24,769 nt of DNA from Carex sylvatica. Its lineage: Eukaryota > Streptophyta > Magnoliopsida > Poales > Cyperaceae. Position numbers and translations under genes: made by a program. Location: assembly GCA_964058845.1 (NCBI GenBank), contig CAXKVR010000894.1, forward strand, positions 1 through 24,769, written 5' to 3'. How positions within the stretch are numbered: the first letter of the stretch is position 1; every line of letters begins with the position of its first letter. Under the pieces are notes generated by a model that did not search any database, was not told the DNA's origin, and was given only the letters and a program-made list of their open reading frames with translations. Below, piece by piece: positions 9,753 through 19,534 of this stretch.

Positions 9753-9921
9753 CAGAACCGGTCCGGTTGGGCCCTTTTGTTGTTTTTCCGGTCATGATTT
9801 TGGTTTATCCGGTTGGGCTCTCTTTAGATAGTCTGCAGTATCCTTCAGAACCAGTCCGGTTGGGCCCTTTTGTTTTTTTTCGGGTCATGATTTTGGTTTA
9901 TCCGGTTGGGCTCTCAAAATT
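9753..9921 (+). repeat. Tandem repeat derived from the tRNA-Cys 3' end
   Basis: A 93-bp unit starting at 9753 is repeated from 9846. Each unit carries CCGGTTGGGCCC and then CCGGTTGGGCTC. These 12-mers lie at 9763, 9809, 9856 and 9902, spacings of 46, 47 and 46 bp. The same 12-mer is the end of the tRNA itself (9679-9690), and each CCGGTTGGGCCC copy is preceded by AGAACC and followed by a T-run, as the tRNA 3' end is. The second half of each unit contains GGTCATGATTTTGGTTTAT. No T-arm consensus or A box is present, so these are not tRNA genes. Confidence 0.75.
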
Positions 9922-10399
9922 CTTGTCCTTTCTTTTACATTTTTTGGGCCACAACAACTCACGAGAGATAGCAACTGTTTTTATTTATTTTTTATTTTAG
10001 AAAAAAAAAAAAATAGAGTAGGTGATGCGCTGGTAGCAAAGAATACCGAAATAAAATAGTAGGTGATAAACGGCTCTTCGTGCCTTGTACATTATAAAAA
10101 GAACTAGGAACCATGTAACATATCAACCTTTTCAATCAATAGAATTTTTTTTCAACAATATTCTTAACAACGAAATAATTTAGTTGTTGATTTATTTATT
10201 GTTTTATCATATTTTACAATCTACAATATATTTATTCTATTTATACAACACAGCTTTAGAGCGGTTAGAATTCATATTAAAAATTAGAAAAGGAGCCGAT
10301 GGTAATTAATATATGCTAAGCATATCCCTATAGAGTTGCATCTTCCATGAGAGTTATATTAATTACATATTTTCAACACTCTATATAATTAATCATGTC
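9922..10399. other. Spacer between tRNA tail repeats and the P450 stop; probable P450 3' UTR at its right side
   Basis: No gene is visible. For the leftward P450 transcript, the minus strand shows AATAAA at 10236-10231 and AATAAATAAA at 10200-10191, about 165 and 200 nt after the stop. Both are plausible near-upstream poly(A) elements, but such motifs are common at this AT content. Confidence 0.4.
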
Positions 10400-10831
10400 T
10401 TACAAGGCAGTGAGTATAAGTTGGATTCCATTAGAAGGCCTAAGGGACAACATAATCCTCGGTTGATGCTGGTACGATGGAGATACTGATAGATGAAACT
10501 TGCGCAGAATCAGACTAAGCACAACCTTGTACTCTGTCATCGTGAGGTTCCTCCCGACACATATCCTCCCGCCAAATCCGAAAGGCAGAAATCCCATGCG
10601 GTGCTTGCAACCCCCGTGGACCGAATCCGCGAAACGGTCTGGACGGAATTGGAATACGTCTGGGCCCCACAATATAGGGTCATGGTGCATGGCGACCACA
10701 TCTATCCACATGTTTGTTCCCTTGGGGATGACCTTGTCTCCATCGCCGATTTGTATGTCATCCCGTGCCTGACGCTGCACATTTGGTGCCGGTGAGTACA
10801 GGCGGAGAACTTCATTAAGAACCCAGCCCAT
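10400..10831 (-). CDS. CYP715A: P450 exon 4 (residues 381-523 and stop)
   Basis: The acceptor CTGCAG lies before 10831, phase 0. It encodes helix K with ExxR, the FRPDRF segment, the Cys-ligand loop PFGFGGRICVG, helix L and the C-terminal strands, ending ILTAL with TAA at 10402-10400. Confidence 0.93.
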   Translation of the reverse strand: MGWVLNEVLRLYSPAPNVQRQARDDIQIGDGDKVIPKGTNMWIDVVAMHHDPILWGPDVFQFRPDRFADSVHGGCKHRMGFLPFGFGGRICVGRNLTMTEYKVVLSLILRKFHLSVSPSYQHQPRIMLSLRPSNGIQLILTAL

Positions 10832-13800
10832 CTGCAGCAGATGCATGAAATATTTAAGGATGAAATTTAATAGAGTAAGTAATATGTTTGCAAAGTGCAA
10901 ACCAAAACTAATAAGATGTATAGTGAAAAATTATTTAGCTTCATAACTTGAGAATCAAGCTAGTGTTCCATAACTCGTTCAACTGACACTTGTACGGTAG
11001 TATTTACAGCCACAAATTAAATGTTGTCCATTAAATTTAACCGTTGATATAATAATTAATATTAACCAAATAGTTTGGGTTAAGATATGGAAAATTAAAT
11101 ACTTCTTTCAAAAAAAATATGGAAAAAATACACTTTAATAATAGACAACAATAATTCAAAGGTTTGATATTTAATTAGTGTATTGTATCTTAATAAAATA
11201 ATACAACAATATCAACTACCTCAATAGGGAATATCAAAATAACTAATGCTAATTCATATTTGAGGGATGTATACGTGGATTAACTTAGTAATATCAACTA
11301 TAATATTAATTAGTCTACTTTTGTTATATTCATGCATATTGAGGTAATCAGAAGAGACGTTGGAGTTTAATTAATAAGCCAAAGGTTTAACATTTTACCA
11401 GCCAACTAATTATTCCACGGTTCAACATTTCACCAGCCAACTAATTAATTATTCCATATAGACACGTTTCTACTGTAAAGGCAAATTCCTTTATTGTATA
11501 TATTACCAATTAAGTACATATGCATGTTTTATATGTTATATTCCGCAAGATCTTATGAAAGGTCTAAGAACGGATCAAAAAATTGATGGAATCCTTACTA
11601 CAAACCTTTACGACTATATATGGGAACTGATGTGAAAATTCGAGCTTAAAGTATTTTTTGTTCTTCACTTTTTACTTTTAGTGTTGTGATCGGATTCCTT
11701 TTGACCAGATGTGTAGTATTTTCCATTAATTTATCTATTGTAAGTTGTTGGGTTTGACCAGATTTGATATTATTTTTAACACGCACTATAAAAAGAGAAA
11801 GACAACTCCAATTGATCTAACTACTATACGTACGCACCTTTTTGGAGACAAACTTGCTAATCAGTCATGATAACTTAAAAAAGAAAATACTAATTGTCTA
11901 AATATCAATAGTATCAACAACCTCAATGGGATCATGGGACCCATTTTAATATTCCATATAATAAGTACTTTTGTTATCCTTGACATCCATTTTGTGTAAT
12001 GTATACATATGCGCTCAAAAATAATTATATGAAATCCATTTTGCAAATCCGTAACCATATACTGTAATACAGATAATACAGAGAGGTCTGCCATGCATGT
12101 GAATAAAATTAGGATTTTATTTTAGAAGAGACGCATGTTGATAATAATATTTAAAAAAAAAATAAAGTATACCGGAATTCTTTTATAATTTTTTTTACAA
12201 AAATAATATATTCAACTTAATTTAGTGTAGAACGTCAAATTAATGTTTCTGTTGAGCAGCTATATATACATACCTTAGTCAGTCTTGAGAGCACATCTGA
12301 AGTTAGTTCACCACTTGGATCAGTTGCCTCCATGACCTCTGCTCGCAGTGTCGACTGCCATTCGGGATGAAGTGCCAACATGAGTAGTGTCCATGACAAT
12401 GCCAGAGCGGTCGTCTCGTGGCCCCCAAAAAAGAATGTCTTGCACTCATCTACAAGCTCTTTCGTAGTCAGACGTCTCTCCTCCGCCGACTTTTTGTCAT
12501 CTCTAGCCAGCATTAGACCAAGCAAGTCCTGCTGTTGCACTGCATCCTGCGATCCTCGCTGACTTCTCGACTCGATGACTGCGAGAAGGAGTTCATCGAT
12601 TTCTTTCCCTAAATTCCATGCATTGTATGACTGTTTCGGGTTTAGGAATTTACTGAAGGGGACACCCACGAGGCGATTGGTTTTGAATAGCATCGTTTGC
12701 ATGGATCGGAGTTTTTCGTAGACCTTTTTGCCTTGTTCTTCATTGATGCCAAAGCTTGCTTCTGCAATGATCTCTGCAGCGTTTTCAGAGACATATTTTT
12801 CTATGTCTATCTCCCCTTGGCCGGAATGAACCAAGTTGATCCATCGGTTGAGCATCTTGCTCGTGGTCTTTTCCATTAAGCCTATCATCGACTGAAATTG
12901 CCACGCATAAACCACAACACACTTAAAAAATATCGTTCCTTTGTCTTCAAATTAGAAATATTGGCTGTAATTTTACATTTGAACGTTTTCCAGCTTTATG
13001 GAAATTATGAACTCTATCTTAACAGAATAGTCATTGAAGAAAAAAAAATAACTCTTACACACATAACATACTTCATTGCTTAAATAATGATGAACTAACT
13101 ATTGCTTATTATTTATTTAATATATAATTTGCTGGAGCAACTGAACTTTCACCATATCATTTACTCTATAGATACGAAACTCGGACTGAAAGTGCAAAAA
13201 AAAACAAACATTTAAAAAACTCGGAGATCGATCAATATTGTTCATGATTCATGAAGAATTAATATCAAATGCTTACATTTAGATTGGTCATCGAGAATGC
13301 CGGTGAAATGACATGCCGATGGTGAGTCCAATCGTTTCCCTCAACCATTAGTAGGCCATTGCCAAACATTGGCTTCCGATCATGCTTGAACACATTCGGC
13401 TTTCCCCATTGCTTTCCGAGGATACCTGAGGTCACCTGTTTAAGGAACACAGGGTCTGCTATGTACAAAAATGGTTCGGTCCCAAGCCAGTAAACAAACA
13501 CGTTTCCTGCGATAAATAACATAAAACATCATAATTAGTCAAATTATTAATTAGTTTAATTCGTTACCCATGTCTACGTCTACTACGTCTGTATAATCGA
13601 GATGCATAATTCATAAACATTTAACTTCGTAATTCATGAGGTTACTAAAAAACATATGCAAGGTTTGATGATGCGCCATGTGATATGTGTTCTTAAGTTC
13701 ACCAAGTCCTTTGGTGAACTCAGGTTTGCAACCCATCGAATCGGTTTCAAATGATGAATTCGAACCGTTAAAATCCGTCTATCTTACGAGTGATGTGTCT

Positions 13801-14555
13801 ACATGTGAAAATTTTAAACGTTGAATTAATTTAGTATAAAGTCAAGTGGTCAAAATTAGAAGGTTAATAAATTAATTTTAATGTATTCATTTTTTAAAAC
13901 TTTTTTGACCACTTGACTATATGCAAAATTAATTTTTTTTACATGTAGACGCATTACTCATAAGGTAGGCAGATTTTAACGATTCCGTTTCGTCATTTGA
14001 AGCCGATTCGATGAGTTTTAGACTTAAACTTACCAAGAGACTTGGTGAACTTAAGAATGCCCTAGTTCTACTCTGATATCATATACGGATAACATATCCA
14101 TATATAATTAATGAAAATAGTATTATGCTGAATATAAAATTAATAATTCAAGAGCACATGCATGTGGTGCTTTCTCAAACTACCATCTTATGAAGAAAGA
14201 AGAAGAAGAAGAAGAGGAAAAACGCATGAAGGCAGTTAATTCATTTTTGTTATTCAAATTTACCAAAGGATTTTCTCCAGCGAGCGAAGTATGGAAAAGC
14301 AGCTGCATGAATATCATGAGATACTCCTGAAGTTGGATTAGGAACAGAGGTGGCATGTTTTTTTCTTATTTCGAATAAGTTTCCAAAGGGAAATTTTGGA
14401 GCTGGGCCACTGAAGCCATTTCTTTCGAGCTTAAATTTTATTTTCAGAGGTGAAAAGCAAAGGATAATGGAGATTATAAGGGTACACATGAGGAAGAGAA
14501 TTATGGATCCTATGACATAGTTTAGGGTTTGCATGGAGAGAAGAAGAAACGCCAT
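10400..14555 (-). CDS. CYP715A: Cytochrome P450, CYP72 clan, best fit CYP715A; four exons
   Basis: Coding exons are 14555-14264, 13506-13277, 12891-12274 and 10831-10400, 1572 nt or 523 residues plus stop. All three introns have GT-AG ends and frames join cleanly. The protein is a membrane-anchored haem monooxygenase that uses NADPH-P450 reductase and O2. Seen: N-terminal hydrophobic anchor (about residues 10-33), GPAPKFPFGN hinge, WTHHR in helix C (157-161), I-helix GGHETT (330-335), ExxR (E387, R390), FRPDRF (442-447), and haem loop FGFGGRICVG with ligand Cys471. Length is normal. From memory of the family, SHDIH, YWLGTEPFLYIADP, GKPNVFKHDRKPMFG and WIDVVAMHHD fit CYP715A better than CYP735A, CYP709 or CYP714. 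CYP715A has been linked to flower maturation in Arabidopsis and petunia. The substrate is not known to me. P450 identity is near certain; subfamily is likely. Confidence 0.93.
11384..11457. repeat. Tandem duplication in P450 intron 3
   Basis: A 35-bp unit, GGTTTAACATTTTACCAGCC and onward to ATTATTCCAC, at 11384-11418 is repeated from 11419 with a few changes (GGTTCAACATTTCACCAGCC) and a 4-bp ATTA expansion. It lies in the 1441-bp intron 3. There is no evident role. Confidence 0.65.
12274..12891 (-). CDS. CYP715A: P450 exon 3 (residues 175-380)
   Basis: The acceptor TTTCAG lies before 12891 and the donor ACTAAG|GTATGT at 12273, both in phase 0. It encodes helices D to J, including the oxygen-binding I-helix CKTFFFGGHETTALALSW. 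Confidence 0.93.
13277..13506 (-). CDS. CYP715A: P450 exon 2 (residues 98-174)
   Basis: The acceptor ATCGCAG lies just before 13506 and the donor AAT|GTAAGC at 13276. It encodes the beta-1 region and helices B to C, including WTHHR with the haem-propionate arginine at 161. Confidence 0.9.
13688..14062. mobile_element. Foldback MITE inside P450 intron 1
   Basis: Inverted arms share TTCTTAAGTTCACCAAGTC, followed by TTGGT on both sides after two swapped bases. Further inward the arms share ACATGT(A/G), AATTAATTT and AAGTGGTCAAAA with their complements. Left arm about 13688-13860, right arm about 13900-14062. It fills roughly half of the 757-bp intron. No target duplication could be fixed and no coding capacity is present. 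Confidence 0.65.
14264..14555 (-). CDS. CYP715A: P450 exon 1 (residues 1-97 plus first base of codon 98)
   Basis: Starts at the ATG at 14555 (MAFLLLSMQ). It carries the membrane anchor, the proline/glycine hinge and the helix A region ending WRKSFG. The donor is TTTG|GTAAAT at 14263. The phase-1 junction completes a glycine codon with exon 2. The start is supported by the TATA box about 90 bp upstream and by the anchor beginning at once. Confidence 0.9.
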
Positions 14556-14640
14556 AGCTTGAGTTTTTCTTTCTTTCTTCTTCTTCCCGTTTGAAAGTAG
14601 CTAGGGATTTGGTCTGATGGATGAGGCAGGTTTCTTGCCC

Positions 14641-14648
14641 TTTATATA
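14641..14648 (-). promoter_or_regulatory. TATA box of the P450 gene
   Basis: The minus strand reads CTATATAAAGGG, with TATATAAA at 14648-14641, about 85-93 bp upstream of the ATG. Transcription should start near 14610, giving a 5' UTR of about 55-60 nt that is rich in GAA/GAAA. Inference from position and consensus. Confidence 0.7.
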
Positions 14649-14659
14649 GTGGGGGAAGA

Positions 14660-16045
14660 GAAACAATTAATGCTTGCTTCTTTTTTGTTGCTTATTCCTT
14701 TTTATCTTTCCCCAACTTGCATCCTAAGAGTCATTGGCATGTGTTATGTGGATGATAATTGGAATATATGACATCACGGGCTTTTTTAGAAAACAACTGA
14801 ACTTTATTCTTTGCCTACTAAATATTTTATGCTGAAATAGTTGAATACATTGTTTTAACAAATCAAATGTTTTTATTTTAAAATTTAATATAATAAAAGC
14901 TACAATATTAATATTAATAACAATATAACATGTATATATAGGATTGTTGTTCTAAATTTGTAATGTATGTAATATAATAATTAGTTTTGAAAGCAAAGTC
15001 TCATAATACATTATTTAAAAGAAATTGTTGGAATCAATTTTATAAATATTCATTTCTTTTTTTTAAGGTCAGTAGCTTTAATAAATATTCATTTCACATC
15101 ATGACTTGATTAGTTAATATATTATATGACATGACATGGTCTGGCCAATGCCACAAGCTAGTTCAACTAAACATCACTCAACATGAGAAAAACTGAACCC
15201 AACAGTGGATAAGAGAAGATAAACTCAACTCAAACAATAAAATTCGTATATATTCATTAGTTGTTTTACAAAATAAACACGGCTTCTCTTATAGCCTTAC
15301 AATGACCTCCAAAAATCACATAACATTAATTTAATACAACTTTCAACTACATTTGATAATACCAAAACACACTTAATAACTTAATTCCTTCAGACTCTAA
15401 GAAGTCTCTCCTAGAAATCACAAAATAAAGCTGGATAAAAATACCTTTTGACCATATTTAAAAACCCACTAAAAACTCACAACCAACTAATTAATAACAA
15501 GCTGACTCGATCAAAACATATTTAGTTTTCTTGGCATACCTGTTTGACCATAATATGCTTAGAATCGTGACAAATATATTACATAAATGTTGTAGAGCTT
15601 GTTGTCAGCTTTTCACATAATTTTGGATCACCTAAATCGAAGCTCGTATGAAAAACCGATAGCCAAAGTACTAAAGACATGTCAGTCAGTGCAATGCTGG
15701 ACGGATAAAATTGTTATTGCTGGAAACATTCAGTTTTAGTTTAGCAACTTATTGTTCTCAAGACCCGTTGAAGCGTCTCATATGACATGTCATTGAATAA
15801 TAAGACCTATCTTCTTCAAAGTGTCAGAACGGTGCAATTTGAACGGTGTCATTATACGATAGCAATTAACGTAATATTGGATAAATGATAATGTATATAG
15901 AAAAAATTTGTTTAAGTTGGAATGGATCGAGTAGAAATTGATATCTGTAAAAAAATTGGAAGGACCAACACAATGTTGTATATTTTTAGTTTCGTCGACT
16001 CTCTTAAGTAGAAATTATGGTATCATGCATGCATATTGCAGATTA
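14660..16045. other. P450 upstream region, no other gene seen
   Basis: AT-rich sequence that would include the P450 promoter. Single regulatory-type motifs occur, such as TAACAAA near 14855, but none is clustered enough to claim. No coding region or element ends were recognised. Confidence 0.5.
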
Positions 16046-16384
16046 GTTCGTACTTTGAATCAATATCTTAATTTTTAAAGTTCAAATAATCAATCGATTT
16101 GAATTTTTTGATACGATCTTCATATGAAAATATACTTGCATACTAAATTTTATATTTTTAAAATAGATAGAAAATAACCATTTTTAAATGATTTAGAATC
16201 TTTAGATCAAGTTATTATTTTGTTATCTATTTAGAATAAATAGTAAAAAAACCTATAAAAAATATAAAATTTGATCTACAAGTATATTTTTATACAAAGA
16301 TTCATTTTAATACAAAGATTATATTGAACAGTTAGATCGACTGTTTAGATTTTAAAAATAAAATTATTAATTTGTAGTACAAAC
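16046..16384. mobile_element. Foldback MITE, family copy 2
   Basis: The tips are GTTCGTACTTTGAA on the left and the complement of GTTTGTACTACAAA on the right. The arms share AAATATACTTG and AAATTTTATATTTTT with their complements. The layout, including a GTTCAA(C/T)AT(G/A)ATCT-like core in the right arm, matches the element at 7294-7668, so both belong to one family. The right arm has an internal duplication of a TACAAAGATT segment. Confidence 0.6.
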
Positions 16385-16979
16385 CAATGCGCTAGCATAG
16401 TATCATAGCCTCACTCAAATATAATTATAGTACGTGATTCATCTTATGATGGTTTTTATGTGATAGAATTCTCAAATATATATAATAAAAAAAAGTTGGA
16501 TGGTTCCCAACCCCCATCAATTTTATATATTAGTCAGAATCAATGGCGGAACATAATTCAAGTGAAAGAAAACTAAGTAATCCTTATGAATTGAAAAATT
16601 GTATTTTTGTCCTTTCAATTTTTTAATTTTTACAAAAAATATTTGTTAGAAATATAACTCGATCGGATTGTGAATATTGTAGAATAGAGGTGCCGAAATT
16701 TTTTATAAATGTCCAAAAAAATTAATAAATTGCGGAATCTACCATCTTTTTTATAAAAATTTGATTTCTACCCAATCCGGTTGACCACTAATCGGAAAAA
16801 TCAATAATTTCCGATTAACCATTTCCCGGACCATTTGAAAAGAACCGGTTAATGGTTAACCGGAAATTTTTGATTTTTTCGGTTATTGGTTAACCGGATC
16901 AAGGGTCCGGTTAACGGTGCACTGGAAAGAGGATGGATTTAACACCCGTGACCTTTGACTTCTTTTTTTCGTTTTTGTT

Positions 16980-17116
16980 TTCATTTTTTTGGGTCGGTGA
17001 GATAGAAACAGAAAGGAGAGAGAGACGGCGGGGTGAAAAAAAGAAAGAAGCGCGAGAGGGAGGAAGGGAGAAAAGAAAACAAAAAGGTGAAGTTTTGGCA
17101 GAGAAGGAAAAAGAAG
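16980..17116 (+). repeat. GA-rich low-complexity tract
   Basis: Purine-rich AGAGAG/GAAAGAAAG sequence within the foldback element. It produces arginine/lysine/glutamate-rich open frames on one strand and serine/leucine-rich ones on the other. These are composition artefacts, not genes. Confidence 0.6.
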
Positions 17117-17152
17117 AGCCGGCGCACACTAGGTTTTTTTTTTTTTTTACAG

Positions 17153-17640
17153 AATATTAAAATAGTTTAGAATATTTATTAGATTGTTTTGAATTATTTA
17201 GAGTATTGTTTAGATTATTTAGAATTATTTAGAATATTGTTTAGATTATTTAGAATTATTTAGAATATTGTTTAGAATTATTTGGAATATTGTTTAGAAT
17301 TATTTGGAATATTGTTTAGATTATTTAAAATTATTTGAAATATTGTTTAGATTATTTAAAATTATTTGAAATATTGTTTAGATTGTTTATAATTCTTTGA
17401 AATATTGTTTAGATTATTTAGAATTATTTGCATTATTATTTAGATTGTTTAGAATTATTTGGAATATTGTTTAGAATTTATAATATTGTTTAGATTATTC
17501 GTTCAACAATTTAGAATAATTTAGATTATTTGTTTAGAATATTATTGAAATAATTATGATTATTTTGAAATAGTTTAGATTAGTTTAAAAAATTTGAAAA
17601 TAATTTAGAATATTTAGAAAATTTTAAAATGGTAGTCCGA
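17153..17640 (+). repeat. AT-rich minisatellite, TATTGTTTAGATTATTTAGA-type units
   Basis: The landmark TATTGTTTAG recurs at 17204, 17235, 17266, 17288 and 17310, i.e. spacings of 31, 31, 22 and 22 bp, and continues less regularly to about 17500. Beyond that, single TTTAGAAT words persist to about 17640. The unit is built of TTTAGATTA and TTTAGAATTA subrepeats. Confidence 0.75.
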
Positions 17641-17711
17641 CTAATTTAGAAAGTTGCAAAATAGTGTAGAATAATTTAGAAAAGTTCCAAAATAGTTTCA
17701 AAACAATGTAA

Positions 17712-17838
17712 ACTGATTCTCCGCCAGAGTAAACTGAGACTCTGATTCTCCGTCAGAGTTTCATAATTTCATTAATAAAAAAAAACATACATTTTTCTTC
17801 GTAGAGGTCTGAGACTCTGATTCTCCATCAGAGTAAAC
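17712..17838. repeat. Duplicated CTGATTCTCCGYCAGAGT segment
   Basis: CTGATTCTCC followed by G or A, then YCAGAGT, occurs three times (about 17715, 17742 and 17817). The word is near-palindromic (ACTCTG ... CAGAGT) and could form small stems. It lies between the minisatellite and the right arm of the foldback element. Confidence 0.55.
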
Positions 17839-18218
17839 TGAAATCTGCGGATTATATAACCGAGCGATTGAGATTTCCGCTATTCCGTTAACCGGATTAT
17901 AATAATTGAGTCCGATTTCCGGTGCACTGTTAACCGGACCAAAAACCGGTTAACCAATAACTGAATTTATCCCAAATTTCTGGTGGACCGTTAACCGGAC
18001 CCAATCTGGTTAACCACTAACCGGAAAAATAATAAATTTTTGGTAAACCATTAACCGGTTCTTTTGAAAGGATCCGGGAAATGGAAAGCCGGAAAATTTT
18101 GACTTTTCTGGTTATTGATTAATCGGATTGGGTAGAAATCGAATTTTGATAAAAATGAGAGTATATTTTGTAATTTATTAAATTTTTTGGACATTTATAA
18201 AATTTTTGGATAGAGGAG

Positions 18219-18668
18219 CATATATAACTTTCTTTTATTATAAACGAGAGTACAAAGATTTGATTTTTATATGTTCTCTCACTATCAACTATAACCATAG
18301 CTCTTATAAGTTCTATATATTTATACTCATCATAAGATACTTCTGAAATATACATGTATCTCTTGTACAAGCTAGCATATATTCTAATCTAGAATATGTT
18401 TATATTCTAGTATATTCAAGATATATCTATAATATTCATACATCTATACATATTACTATATTCTAGAACATTCTAGTATACTTTTGAATAATCTAGCGGA
18501 TTTTAGACTAATCTAAAATACTCTAGTAGGTTCTTTATAATATTGGGTTGTAATTTTTTATATTATTACTATTAGTTTCTTTTATAAAATAAAATTATAT
18601 GATATCTATCTATCTAGCTAATTTTTTCTTATCATATTTTTTAAGTTCTGCTTAGTGGCTATATTGAA
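18219..18668. other. AT-rich intergenic DNA with recurrent TTCTAG words
   Basis: No gene seen. Between about 18385 and 18535 words such as ATTCTAG, TCTAGAA and TCTAGTA recur at least eight times, giving a loosely repetitive stretch without a fixed period. Confidence 0.5.
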
Positions 18669-18676
18669 AGTATATG

Positions 18677-19526
18677 CAGGGTGTACAAAAATACTGTCGA
18701 TCCACCTAATTCGTCTGATCTGTCCGATTCGTCCGACCTGATTCGTATTTAATCGGGTTGAGATGTTATTGGGTCGAGTACGGGTTGGATTTTGACAAAT
18801 CCGTTACTCTGGGTCAGGTCATGAGTTTGCTCTTAATAACCCGTTTATACCCGAATCCGGCCTCAAATCTACGTTTCTACATTTTTATTGAGATGGATTT
18901 AAATTGTGTTTTAATCTTGCTGGACATACAATTTTACATTCACAATTTTTTTTCCAGAACATACAGCACCAAAGTCATCTAATGCTGGAGTTACAATTCA
19001 AGGCTAAAGGTAATTCCATATATGATCCAGATTTTAGAACTTTATATGATTTTATTATATTTGCTGACAAACTTAACTTTAATTTTTTTATCACATCTTT
19101 ATTATTATTTCAGGCACCAGAAAACTAAAATGTTGGAGCTCTGAAGATATTTAAGAGTTTTAAATTGAATTTGAATTTGAATTGTTATTTTTTTTATTCA
19201 TGGATTTTATATGCAATTGTTATATATCGCTGCCTTTTTTTTTAGGATATTACATTTTGGATATGTTTTTTTTGTTATGGATGTTATATACTAAATTATT
19301 TCTATTTTATTTACGTTTGTCACTTTTATTTGTATCTAGTTTTAATAAAAATAGTAAAAAAATATATAATAGATTTTTCGATCAAAATTATAACTCATTT
19401 AACCCGTCTAATCCTCATAACCCGTAATAATTCGTATATCAAGTAAAGAATTTTTTTAACTCGATGTAATTGGGTTGGATTCAAATTTTAATAAAATATT
19501 ATCGACCCGCCCATTGTATACCCTTA
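18677..19526. mobile_element. hAT-like MITE, 850 bp
   Basis: Starts CAGGGTGTACAA and ends with the complement of TAAGGGTATACAA. It is flanked by AGTATATG (18669-18676) and GGTATATG (19527-19534), an 8-bp duplication with one mismatch. Subterminal regions contain repeated GGGTT/AACCCG and CCGA words (for example AACCCGTCTAATCC and TCGGGTTG-like). Open frames inside are short and match no transposase I know. Confidence 0.65.
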
Positions 19527-19534
19527 GGTATATG

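Larger units (their letters stand above)
16693..18209. mobile_element. Mutator-like foldback element with CCGGTTAACC subterminal repeats
   Basis: The tips CCGAAATTTTTTATAAATG and the complement of CCAAAAATTTTATAAATG form the ends. They are flanked by ATAGAGGTG (16684-16692) and ATAGAGGAG (18210-18218), a 9-bp duplication matching at 8 positions, the size usual for Mutator-like elements. Arms of about 240-310 bp each carry several CCGGTTAA(C/T)-type motifs with palindromic cores. The middle holds a purine-rich tract, an AT-rich minisatellite and a duplicated CTCTGATTCTCC segment. No transposase is visible. Confidence 0.65.

Noticed and set aside
9763..9921. Additional tRNA genes downstream of tRNA-Cys
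   Set aside because: Only the acceptor/T-stem 3' end is repeated; D arm, anticodon arm and a full T loop are missing.
9571..10000. Two overlapping 77-86 codon open frames across the tRNA and its tail repeats
   Set aside because: They run through a structural RNA gene and tandem repeats; the repeated GPF-like peptides come from the repeat unit.
10493..10795. Plus-strand open frames of 90-100 codons overlapping P450 exon 4
   Set aside because: They are antisense shadows of a coding exon with strong P450 motifs; no independent domain or start context.
12380..12879. Plus-strand open frames opposite P450 exon 3
   Set aside because: Antisense shadows of the coding exon, with no recognisable protein.
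14660..15100. Hormone-response motifs (for example TAACAAA) upstream of the P450
   Set aside because: Single short AT-rich words are expected by chance here and show no clustering or conserved position.
16911..17160. Highly charged / serine-rich open frames on both strands
   Set aside because: Products of a GA-rich low-complexity tract inside a foldback element.
18758..19427. Open frames of 74-81 codons within the 850-bp hAT-like element
   Set aside because: Phenylalanine/leucine-rich AT-driven frames without transposase motifs; noted only as something to search.
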